The position numbers and the translations under genes are program-made. Below the pieces are notes generated by a model. That model was not told the origin of the DNA. It was given only the letters and a program-made list of their open reading frames with translations, and did no database searches. DNA of 64,000 nt from Butyricimonas faecihominis. Lineage in GTDB: Bacteria; Bacteroidota; Bacteroidia; Bacteroidales; Marinifilaceae. The first letter of the stretch is position 1; every line of letters starts with the position of its first letter. Location: assembly GCF_033096445.1 (NCBI RefSeq), contig NZ_AP028155.1, forward strand, positions 3,973,880 to 4,037,879, read 5' to 3'. Positions 9,790 through 17,630 of this stretch are shown piece after piece.

Positions 9790-12700
9790 ATGTTTAGAAT
9801 GAATCATTTTATAAGACTTTTTCTAAGCGGGGTATTGCTATTGACTTTCTCCGGGGTGTTTAGTCAGGAACAGGAGGATCGCCTCTTGCAACTGATGAAA
9901 CAGGAATTGAAGTACAACATGGAGGAGTTGAAAAAGCAGGAATCCGCACCCTATTATATGAATCTGCGGGTCATGGATGATTATACGGTCAGCGTGACAA
10001 GTTCGTTTGGAGCCGTGGCGGTATCGAGCGAAAATCATACCCGGATGCTCGTCCCACAAGTACGTTTGGGTAGTCCGGAACTGGATAATTTTAAATATAA
10101 CCAGCAAGGAGGGGTGGCCGGAGAAAAATCTCGGGGAGCCCAAGGTGTGTTCCTGCCATTGGATGATGCGGCCCCGGAGGCGATTCGGGAAGCTATTTGG
10201 CGGGAAACGTTGAAACGTTACGAGTTTGCTCGTAATATGTATGACCAAGTGAAAACGAAGACTTCCATGAGTGTGGAGGATGAGGATAAAGCTCCTTGTT
10301 TTTCTGAGGCGCCCGTAGAGGACTATTACGAAACTCCTGTACCCGCAGAGAAACAGAAGGTGGATATTCGGGTGTGGGAAAAGCGTATGAATGAAGTGTC
10401 TGCCGTGTTCAAAGCGTGTTCTGTTTTACGTGAAGGTGCGGCTAATTTTAGTTTTCAGGTATTGCGCACTTATTTTGTGAATAGCGAGGGGACTGTGGTC
10501 GTACAGAACCGGGTGGCAGCACGGGTGACATTATCGGCATCGTTGAATGCGGCTGATGGCATGAATCTACCATTGAATGCCAGTTATTTCGCTTACACAC
10601 CGGATGAATTGCCGGATAATGCGCAAATGATTGCTGATGCGGAAGATATGGTTAAACGGTTATTGGCATTGCGTGATGCTCCGGTTGCTGACCCGTATAC
10701 GGGACCTTCTATTTTGTCGGGATCTGCCAGTGGGGTATTCTTTCACGAGATATTCGGTCATCGGTTGGAAGGCCATCGTTTGAAAACAGGCGGCCAGACG
10801 TTTAAAAAGATGGTGGGAGAGCAAGTGTTGCCCGTTGAATTTCAAGTATATTGTGACCCGTTGCTGGAACATTATGCCGGGACTGATATGTATGGTTATT
10901 ATCGGTATGATGATGAGGGGGTGAAAGCTAGACGGGTGGATAATGTGGTGAACGGAGTGTTGAAAGAGTTTTTGATGAGCCGGATTCCTTTGGATGGATT
11001 TCCGGTAAGTAACGGTCACGGACGAACGTCCGGTGGCGGTGACCCCGTGTCTCGGCAATCGAATTTGGTGATTGAAACAACTCGGCCGTACACGGAAAAG
11101 GAGTTGCGGGCCATGTTGATTGCAGAGGCCAAGAAACAAGGGAAAGAGTATGGTTATTATTTCCAGACTGTGACAAGCGGTTTCACGTATACGGGTGAAG
11201 GTGGAAGTTTGAACTCGTTCAATGTGACCCCGTTGGAAGTATTCCGGGTATTCGTGGATGGTCGTCCCGATGAGTTGGTACGAGGGGTGGATATGATCGG
11301 AACGCCTTTGTCCATGTTTTCCAATATCACAGCAGCCGGAGATGAGCCCAGTGTTTTCACGGGAGTTTGCGGTGCGGAGTCGGGATGGGTTCCCGTGACG
11401 GCATCTTCACCAATGATATTCGTGAGCCAGATCGAGACCCAGCGTCGGGCACAGGCTCGTGATATTGCACCTATACTGCCTTCTCCACAACCAGGAAATG
11501 TTGTTGTCGGAAATACGGATGAAACTATTTTTGCTGCCATGTGTTCGGAATTGGATCGTAATCGTGAGGCATTGATTTTGCCGAGAGGTCCGAAACCCTA
11601 TTATATCTCATACACGATAGCTCGTTATCGTCATTTCCAGATGATTGGATCGTTGGGAGGGTTATTACATTCCAGTGTTTCCCCGTGGAGGATGAATGGC
11701 GGGACGCAGGTAATGCTTGGTGATTACCAGAATAACAGTAACGTGCAATATCTGGAACAGATTGCCCCGGTGCAATTACCCTCGGAGGTGGACTATGATG
11801 TTATTCGTCGCGGGTTATGGGAATCGTCAGACATGATGTACAAGTATTCGCTGGGAATGATGGCCCAAAAGACGAATTATTTGCAACAGAATCCGTTGCC
11901 TGCCGATGAGGCCGGGCTAGCTGATATGCAACCGCTACCGGCCGTGACTCATCTGGAGGAACGGGAAATGCCGTTCGTGATTGATTCGGTTGCTTTTGAC
12001 CAGTTGGTCATGGAGCTTTCGGCCGTGTTTAAGGATTACAAGGATATTTACAATTCAAGCGTGATGCTTAACGGGCTGGAGATGGATATTTACAGGTTGA
12101 CAACTGAAGGCGTGCAGTTGAAGAAACCCGGTGGGGCAATCTCTCTGGCTGTTAGTGGTAGCGTGCGTTGTGATGATGGTTCGAGTTTGAGTGATTCGTT
12201 CTCGCTTTCCTTGCAGAACCCGGCGGAACTTCCTTCCATAGAGCAATTGAAGGAAAGAACGAAAGCTTTTGCTGAAGGGTTGTTGCGTTTGAAGAGTACG
12301 CCAGTGGTGGCCGAATATTATAACGGGCCGGTGATGTTCGAGGGGGGAGCAGTGGCCACGATTCTAGCAAATAATTTATTGAATCGGGGCGGTTTGATTG
12401 CTACCCGTTCACTCGGGCCGACACGGGGCGGATTGGCTGATCAGTTCGGTCAGCGGATTATTGATAGTCGTTTAACCGTTAAGAATTACACGGCGAAAAA
12501 AGAATATAATGGAACGCCATTATATGGTTATTACGAGGTTGACGGGGAGGGGGTTACCCCGGAGGCCGAGATGACACTGGTGGATAAAGGGGTATTCGGG
12601 AAGATGTTGAACGGGCGAATCCCGACGAAAAATGCCTTGGAAACTACCGGTAGTTCCCGGTTTATGATGATTCCCCAAAGCCCGACGGTGGCGACTGGAA

Positions 12701-13089
12701 CCGGAACCATTCACGTACAGGTGGATAAAGGTATCTCTCACGAAAAGATGAAAAAGGCTTTAATCAAGGCGGCAAAAGAGGCCGGACAATCCTGTGCCTA
12801 CATCGTGAGAGGCATTTCCGGTGCGACACTGGAAGTGTACCGGGTAGATTTGAAAGACGGGAGGGAGACCCGTGTGCGGGCTACGAGTTTCCGGTTACCG
12901 GATTTGACTAAGTTATTGAAGTTAGTGGCTATATCTTCGAAAGAGGAAGTCTTGAATTACTTGCTGAACAATTATCCGGCCTCGATGATTTATCCTGCCG
13001 GAGTAATCGTGGACGGTTTGGTGATTGAGAAGGCTACCGTGAAAGCGGAAAAAGAGCCGGTGTTGACACTCCCGCAACAACGGAAATAG
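9790..13089 (+). CDS. exported TldD-TldE (PmbA)-like fusion metallopeptidase
   Basis: TldD and TldE/PmbA normally form a cytosolic heterodimer that cuts unfolded peptides, with TldD carrying the zinc site. Here 1099 residues make one chain, about twice the usual 450-480. Residues 1-26 are a signal peptide (LFLSGVLLLTFSGVFSQ). The first half (about 30-570) has the TldD signature HEIFGHRLEGHR at 319-330: H319, E320 and H324 form HExxxH, and C527 in GVCGAESGWVPV is the likely third zinc ligand. The second half (about 640-1090) repeats the fold (compare DDEGVKARRVDNVVNGVLKE with DGEGVTPEAEMTLVDKGVFG). At the motif position it reads FEGGAVATILANN, with no His, so it is TldE-like and inactive. Start choice: 9790, or Met at 9799. 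Export of such a fusion to the periplasm is the odd point. It is followed by a thioredoxin-fold gene. Confidence 0.88.
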   Translation: MFRMNHFIRLFLSGVLLLTFSGVFSQEQEDRLLQLMKQELKYNMEELKKQESAPYYMNLRVMDDYTVSVTSSFGAVAVSSENHTRMLVPQVRLGSPELDNFKYNQQGGVAGEKSRGAQGVFLPLDDAAPEAIREAIWRETLKRYEFARNMYDQVKTKTSMSVEDEDKAPCFSEAPVEDYYETPVPAEKQKVDIRVWEKRMNEVSAVFKACSVLREGAANFSFQVLRTYFVNSEGTVVVQNRVAARVTLSASLNAADGMNLPLNASYFAYTPDELPDNAQMIADAEDMVKRLLALRDAPVADPYTGPSILSGSASGVFFHEIFGHRLEGHRLKTGGQTFKKMVGEQVLPVEFQVYCDPLLEHYAGTDMYGYYRYDDEGVKARRVDNVVNGVLKEFLMSRIPLDGFPVSNGHGRTSGGGDPVSRQSNLVIETTRPYTEKELRAMLIAEAKKQGKEYGYYFQTVTSGFTYTGEGGSLNSFNVTPLEVFRVFVDGRPDELVRGVDMIGTPLSMFSNITAAGDEPSVFTGVCGAESGWVPVTASSPMIFVSQIETQRRAQARDIAPILPSPQPGNVVVGNTDETIFAAMCSELDRNREALILPRGPKPYYISYTIARYRHFQMIGSLGGLLHSSVSPWRMNGGTQVMLGDYQNNSNVQYLEQIAPVQLPSEVDYDVIRRGLWESSDMMYKYSLGMMAQKTNYLQQNPLPADEAGLADMQPLPAVTHLEEREMPFVIDSVAFDQLVMELSAVFKDYKDIYNSSVMLNGLEMDIYRLTTEGVQLKKPGGAISLAVSGSVRCDDGSSLSDSFSLSLQNPAELPSIEQLKERTKAFAEGLLRLKSTPVVAEYYNGPVMFEGGAVATILANNLLNRGGLIATRSLGPTRGGLADQFGQRIIDSRLTVKNYTAKKEYNGTPLYGYYEVDGEGVTPEAEMTLVDKGVFGKMLNGRIPTKNALETTGSSRFMMIPQSPTVATGTGTIHVQVDKGISHEKMKKALIKAAKEAGQSCAYIVRGISGATLEVYRVDLKDGRETRVRATSFRLPDLTKLLKLVAISSKEEVLNYLLNNYPASMIYPAGVIVDGLVIEKATVKAEKEPVLTLPQQRK

Positions 13090-13121
13090 GGATAATACAT
13101 CAATTCATCATATGAGTTTAA

Positions 13122-13162
13122 GTTTCCCGTCGAGATATTAAAATCGAGACGGGAGACTTTTT
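13122..13162 (+). terminator. probable terminator after the TldD-like gene
   Basis: GTTTCCCGTC (13122-13131) pairs with the GACGGGAGAC stretch ending at 13157, with an AT-rich loop and an internal bulge, followed by five T. It lies 33 bases after the stop codon and suggests that the downstream thioredoxin-like gene has partly separate expression. Confidence 0.6.
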
Positions 13163-13180
13163 AACCTAAAACAAGTGGAC

Positions 13181-14269
13181 ATGAGAAAGGTTTTATTTGC
13201 TGTTTGCATGTTGTTTTGTGGTATCGTTACAAGCGTCGCACAAGATGGCAGTTACAGGCTTGAAGGTCGGTTGGAGCCCACGGTCAACGGACAGATGGTG
13301 TTGATTGCCGACACGGAGAACGGATTGATCGAGTTGGGGGATATTACGGTCACGGATGGTCGGTTTGAGTTTTCGGGAAGAATGTCGGAAATGACCGTGG
13401 TATACTTGATGACAGGAAAGAAAGATGCGGTATTGGCAACAATTATGTTGGAAAACGCTCCCTACCTGATTACTTCTGTTTCCGGAACTTTGGTAGTGGA
13501 AGGAGGCGGAGAGGCCCAGAAAATATGGTCGGAGTTTAATGATTTGAATCGTTATCTGTTGGAGAGTCAAGAACGGTTGGATGCACAAGCGATTGCAAAT
13601 CCTGCCCGGTTACAAGAGTTCCAGCGAGAATTCCAGACGATTCTGTTGAACGTGGAGGCCGAGGAATTGGCGTTATTGAAAAAGTATAATCATTCGATTG
13701 TTGCGGCTTGGATGGTAGCATCCAAAATGGAAGGTGTTGACGAGGCAAAATTGACTGAGCGTTACGAGGTGCTGGGAGAGGAGGCGCAGGCCACGTTTTA
13801 TGGGAAACGGATTGTTGACGAGTTGAATAAGATGCAAAAGATTGCTGTGGGGGCTGTTGCTCCCGATTTCAGTGCGCCATTGGCCGATGGAGGTGTTCTT
13901 GCCTTGCATGAGACACGGGCTAAAGTGAAAATAGTCAATTTTTGGGCATCTTGGAGTAAGCCTTGCCGGGATGAGAACGTGAACTTGTTGAGATTATACA
14001 AGCGTTACCGTCCTAAGGGATTGGAGATTATCAGTGTTTCGCTGGATGATAACAAGAGTGTCTGGCTGACGGCTATCGGAGAGGATGGCAGCGATTGGAA
14101 GAACGTGTCTGATATGCGGGGGCCGAATTCCGTGATCGTTGTAAACTACCGGGTTAAAACGCTCCCTTGTATATTTATTCTAGATGATGAAAATCGTATC
14201 GTGGCTAAAAATCTGCGGGGCAAAGAGTTGGAAAAGAAAATCGATGAAATATTGAAAAAGAAAAAATAA
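13181..14269 (+). CDS. TlpA/AhpC-like thioredoxin-fold protein with SKPC in place of CxxC
   Basis: Exported thioredoxin-fold protein. The signal peptide is MRKVLFAVCMLFCGIVTSVA. The DUF4369-like beta domain covers about 28-120, a helical linker about 120-215, and the TlpA-type thioredoxin domain about 222-362. The active-site segment reads FWASWSKPCRDEN. With the ATG start used here the motif is S259-K-P-C262, so the nucleophilic first Cys of the usual WCxPC is a Ser while the second Cys remains. A Cys also follows the cis-Pro (TLPCIF). The protein therefore cannot be a normal disulfide reductase. It may bind substrates or work by a single Cys. A GTG at 13175 would add two residues; the ATG at 13181 fits the signal peptide better. 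The TlpA relative at 59549 keeps CGPC. Confidence 0.85.
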   Translation: MRKVLFAVCMLFCGIVTSVAQDGSYRLEGRLEPTVNGQMVLIADTENGLIELGDITVTDGRFEFSGRMSEMTVVYLMTGKKDAVLATIMLENAPYLITSVSGTLVVEGGGEAQKIWSEFNDLNRYLLESQERLDAQAIANPARLQEFQREFQTILLNVEAEELALLKKYNHSIVAAWMVASKMEGVDEAKLTERYEVLGEEAQATFYGKRIVDELNKMQKIAVGAVAPDFSAPLADGGVLALHETRAKVKIVNFWASWSKPCRDENVNLLRLYKRYRPKGLEIISVSLDDNKSVWLTAIGEDGSDWKNVSDMRGPNSVIVVNYRVKTLPCIFILDDENRIVAKNLRGKELEKKIDEILKKKK

Positions 14270-14302
14270 GTAAAGCAATAATAGAGCGTGTTGTTTAGAT
14301 CA

Positions 14303-14335
14303 GAGTCCCCTCACTTCTCGTTTTTTGGGGGACTC
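14303..14335 (+). promoter_or_regulatory. hairpin at head of duplication unit
   Basis: GAGTCCCC (14303-14310) pairs with GGGGACTC (14328-14335). The T-run lies in the loop rather than after the stem, so this is not a standard terminator on the plus strand. A slightly decayed copy is at 15931-15963. It may end the upstream transcript or mark the recombination boundary. Confidence 0.45.
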
Positions 14336-14375
14336 GCTTTCAAAAAAGTATTGTCATGACAATTAAACTGGTGTT

Positions 14376-15149
14376 ATGAAAAAGAAATTATTGATATATA
14401 TCCTAGTTTTAATCTTCTTGTTTTTTGTTGGTTGTACAAATGAAATGGAGATGTTGGAAGATAATTCCACCTTGAAAGCAGGCAATGAACGATTATTTAT
14501 GCCTGACTCGTTAAGAGATTTGATAGAGTATGACAGAAACTCGATGGACCAATATAGTATTCGTAAACTCGAGAATATACTTGAGTTATTATATACTTTT
14601 CCAGAAACGAATAAAATGTTGAACTCTCTGGTAAAGGATGGTTTGAAAGTCAAGATGGAGATAACAGGAGGGTCTAGTTCGCTTGGGGAAGCATGGTATG
14701 ATCCCATATACCCGCCCAAAATTGGTTTTTTAAGAGAGGATTGTATCACCATGGAGAATGTTTTACATGAATTATTGCATCATTATGCCATGTATAATTA
14801 TGTTCCTTATCGAGATGGCGTTATACCAGCTTGCGAAGAATATGAAGTGAGAGTGTTGACTGATGTAATTATGCAAAAGTATTGTGCCAATTGTGATTTT
14901 AAGTATCAAGGCATGAGTCCTGATGAGGGTCTGTTTTATCAGCCTTATATAGACTGGATTAATAATTTGATTAATACATCAAGTTTCGATAAGTTTCTTT
15001 TCGGAATAGAGTTTAAAAAGTATGGAACATTTTGTATAAGAAGACTTGTAACTAATGATAGACCTATTTCTGATGTATTAAATGAGAATGATTTTAATTA
15101 TTACATACCACTCTTATTAGAAACATTTTTATTTGATTTTAAAAGATAA
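14376..15149 (+). CDS. lipoprotein with HExxH zincin motif (copy 1, intact)
   Basis: 257 residues that I cannot assign to a named family. The signal peptide ends in FFVGC (Cys at about residue 20), so it should be a lipoprotein. H131-E-L-L-H135-H136 in VLHELLHHYAMYNY is a zinc-metallopeptidase signature. E154, E155 and E157 in the following CEEYEVRVLTDVI helix lie at the distance expected for a gluzincin third ligand. Four Cys in the second half (CEE, YCANC and one near the end) could form disulfides. AT content is visibly higher than in the genes on either side, which suggests acquisition. It is followed after 29 bases by the partner gene at 15179. Peptidase activity is inference from the motif. 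Confidence 0.72.
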   Translation: MKKKLLIYILVLIFLFFVGCTNEMEMLEDNSTLKAGNERLFMPDSLRDLIEYDRNSMDQYSIRKLENILELLYTFPETNKMLNSLVKDGLKVKMEITGGSSSLGEAWYDPIYPPKIGFLREDCITMENVLHELLHHYAMYNYVPYRDGVIPACEEYEVRVLTDVIMQKYCANCDFKYQGMSPDEGLFYQPYIDWINNLINTSSFDKFLFGIEFKKYGTFCIRRLVTNDRPISDVLNENDFNYYIPLLLETFLFDFKR

Positions 15150-15178
15150 GAATCGTAAACCTTTAAAATAGTAATAAA

Positions 15179-15889
15179 ATGAAAACTATAATTCTGATGT
15201 TGTTGGTAAATTTATCATTTGAAATAATGGTAAATGCGTCTACTATAAATAATGTTGAAAAAGGAGACACTTTGTCGAAAAGGATGATTAACGGCTTGGA
15301 AGTAGTTCCAATAAAGATGAAAACGTTAATATATAAAGGACAATCAGAAGTAAATCTTTGGAGATTACATATTCCTGATTTTGAAGAGAGTTTTCAGAAT
15401 TTCGAAAGTAAATATCCGGGGCGTATGGGTGACTCGTTTTCTAATGAAATATTGGAAAAATTGGCGGATTGGAAAGAGTATGTTTGGACAGAAGTGGTTC
15501 CAGCAGAAATAAAAACGTTAGTTGGAAAATGTTCGTCTCCTCATCAGCGGGAATTTCTTATTTGGCTTTATGTCAATAAAGAAGGAAATGCTTTTGCGGT
15601 TGAATTTATTGTCTCGGATGTTGTTCTCGAAGCGTTAAATTCTCTTCCGAAAAATATGATGAAAGAATTATATGATAACTTGTTAAAAGAAAAATGTGAA
15701 GTCATTAAGCAAGTTGAATTTTGTTTGAACAAGGATAAAGTCACGAATCAAGAAGGGAAAGAATATATTATTGAAAGATGGGACTGGTTCCTTTATAATA
15801 AATTTGGGACCTGTCATCCAACTAAATTGAAAAAGATGGTGGAGGACGGGAGTATGGAGAAAATTTTTGATGTGGGGGGAAAAAAGTAA
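15179..15889 (+). CDS. small exported protein of unknown function (copy 1, intact)
   Basis: 236 residues, no recognised family. The N-terminal signal peptide (MKTIILMLLVNLSFEIMVNAS) gives export without a lipobox. The middle part has a pattern (FLIWLYVNKEGNAFAVEFIV) that loosely recalls a TonB C-terminal-like beta-alpha-beta unit, but this is weak. Two Cys occur in the second half, and the C-terminal WFLYNKFGTCHPTKLKK segment is the part kept unchanged in the second copy. Its constant pairing with the HExxH lipoprotein in both duplication units suggests that the two act together, for example as peptidase plus inhibitor, substrate or adaptor. High AT content like its partner. Confidence 0.65.
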   Translation: MKTIILMLLVNLSFEIMVNASTINNVEKGDTLSKRMINGLEVVPIKMKTLIYKGQSEVNLWRLHIPDFEESFQNFESKYPGRMGDSFSNEILEKLADWKEYVWTEVVPAEIKTLVGKCSSPHQREFLIWLYVNKEGNAFAVEFIVSDVVLEALNSLPKNMMKELYDNLLKEKCEVIKQVEFCLNKDKVTNQEGKEYIIERWDWFLYNKFGTCHPTKLKKMVEDGSMEKIFDVGGKK

Positions 15890-16003
15890 GGAAATGATGT
15901 TGTGGGCAGTATAAAGTGTTGTTTAAGTCTGGGTCCCCTCAGTTCTCGTTTTTTGGGGGACTCGCTTTCAAAAAAGTATTGTCATGACAATTAAACTGGT
16001 GTT

Positions 16004-16775
16004 ATGAAAAAGAAATTATTGATATATATCCTAGTTTTAATCTTCTTGTATTTTGTTGGTTGTATAAATGAAATGGAGATGTTGGAAGATAATTCCACCT
16101 TGAAAGCAGGTAATGAACGATTGTTTATGCCTGACTCGTTAAGAGATTTGATAGAGTATGACAGAAACTCGATGGACCAATATAGTATTCGTAAACTCGA
16201 GAATATACTTGAGTTATTATATACTTTTCCAGAAACGAATAAAATGTTGAACTCTCTAAAGGATGGTTTGAAAGTCAAGATGGAGATAACAGGAGGGTCT
16301 AGTTCGCTTGGGGAAGCATGGGTATGATCCCATATACCCGCCAAAAATTGGTTTCTTAAGAGAGGATTGTATCACCATGGAGAATGTTCTACATGAATTA
16401 TTGCATTATTATGCCATGTATAATTATGTTCCTTATCGAGATGGCGTTATACCAGCTTGCGAAGAATATGAAATGAGAGTGTTGACTGATGTAATTATGC
16501 AAAAGTATTGTGCCAATTGTGATTTTAAGTATCAAGGCATGAGTCCTGATGAGGGTTTGTTTTATCAGCCTTATATAGACTGGATTAATAATTTGATTAA
16601 TACATCAAGTTTCGATAAGTTTCTTTTCGGAATAGAGTTTAAAAAGTATGGAACAATTTGTATAATGAATTTGCAATATAATGATAAAACGACGCATGAT
16701 ATACTGCAAATAAATGATTTAAATTATTATATACCATTGTTGTTAGAAACGTTTTTGTTTAATTTTAAAAGGTAA
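16004..16775 (+). pseudogene. HExxH lipoprotein, copy 2, frameshifted
   Basis: Near-identical copy of the gene at 14376. An extra G in the run GCATGGG (about 16320-16322) shifts the frame after residue 106. The rest continues in another frame from about 16323 to 16775, so two short ORFs stand for one gene. A 3-base deletion removes one Val codon near 16256. The motif in the broken second part is still HELLH (HELLHYYAM). The last 35 residues differ clearly from copy 1 although the end YYIPLLLETFLF is kept. Unless the extra G is a sequencing error, no full-length protein is made. Confidence 0.85.
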
Positions 16776-16806
16776 GGATAGTAGAATCTCTAAAAATGAT
16801 GATAAA

Positions 16807-17334
16807 ATGAAAAATGTAATCTTAACATTATTGGTGTACTTATCATATGTGGTTATGGTAAATGCATCTACTGCAATTAATATTAGAAAAGAAGACACTT
16901 TGTCGAAAAGAGTGATTAATGGCTTGGAAATAGTTCCGATAAGAACAAAGGTTGGTTGCTGTAAAGAATTAGAAACAATTCATTGGAAGTTACATGTTCC
17001 TGATTTTGATAAGAGTTTTCAAAAATTCGAGAGTAAATATCCAGGCTATATTGGTGAGTCACTTACCCATGAAATGGTGGAAATGCTGGCTGATTGGAAA
17101 GAGCATATCTGGACAGAAGTTATTCCGACTGAAATAAAGGCATTATTAAAGAAATGCGTGCCCTCGTCTGAGGAAGGGTTCATTCTTTTAGCTTATGTAG
17201 ATAAAGAAGGATGCGTTTTTGAGGTCGAATTTATTATCATGAAATGGAACTGGTTCCTTTATAATAAATTTGGGACCTGTCATCCAACTAAATTGAAAAA
17301 GATGGTGGAGGACGAGTATGGAGAAAATTTTTGA
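16807..17334 (+). pseudogene. small exported protein, copy 2, internally deleted
   Basis: Copy of the gene at 15179, 175 instead of 236 residues. The signal peptide is intact (ending VMVNAS). About 53 codons are missing between VEFI and WNWFLYNKF; short matches at the deletion ends suggest slippage or microhomology. A two-base loss near 17314 shifts the last residues and ends the protein early (VEDEYGENF instead of VEDGSMEKIF). It may still be translated, so 'pseudogene' is a judgement. The N-terminal 67 residues differ from copy 1 at roughly a third of positions, much more than the neighbouring lipoprotein copies do. Confidence 0.7.
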
Positions 17335-17615
17335 TGTGGGGGAAAAAAGTAAGGAAATAATGTAAAGTAGGGAACGGGAGATTCAAATAGCTTCCGTTCT
17401 TGTTTTGTTGATATTTTAAATTTCACAATACATATTTATGGGTTTCGCTTGAGGATTAATTTACTCTGACAGCGTGTTGTAAAATGTTATAATAATATTA
17501 AATCACGGTAAGTTACATAAGGTTTCTTTGAATTAAATTGTATATTCGCGATCGTTTGTGGGAGGCGAGGGCATAATTTGACAGGAATTAAATTAGATCA
17601 GATTATATATTAAAC
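17335..17615. other. intergenic gap before the S46 peptidase
   Basis: About 280 bases, AT-rich after the end of the duplication at 17362. I see no gene, no RNA and no clear Bacteroidetes promoter pair; TATATTCG at 17541 is only a near match to the -7 element. The promoter of the S46 gene should lie here. Confidence 0.5.
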
Positions 17616-17630
17616 GTGAAATTTAAACAG

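Larger units (their letters stand above)
14289..15902 (+). repeat. tandem duplication, unit 1
   Basis: First unit of a direct tandem duplication with about 1628 bases between equivalent positions. It begins before the hairpin at 14303 (shared GTGTTGTTTA) and ends after the second gene (shared GTGGGGGAAAAAAGTAAGGAAAT). It contains the intact HExxH lipoprotein gene and its intact partner. Confidence 0.9.
15917..17362 (+). repeat. tandem duplication, unit 2 (degraded)
   Basis: Second unit, matching 14289-15902 in order. Identity is nearly complete from the hairpin through about 16660, drops sharply through the last 100 bases of the lipoprotein gene and most of the partner gene, and is nearly complete again from about 17250. 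Both genes in it carry disabling changes. Confidence 0.9.

Noticed and set aside
14303-14335. Standard rho-independent terminator
   Set aside because: The stem is good, but the T-run is in the loop and not after the stem, so I list it only as a hairpin.
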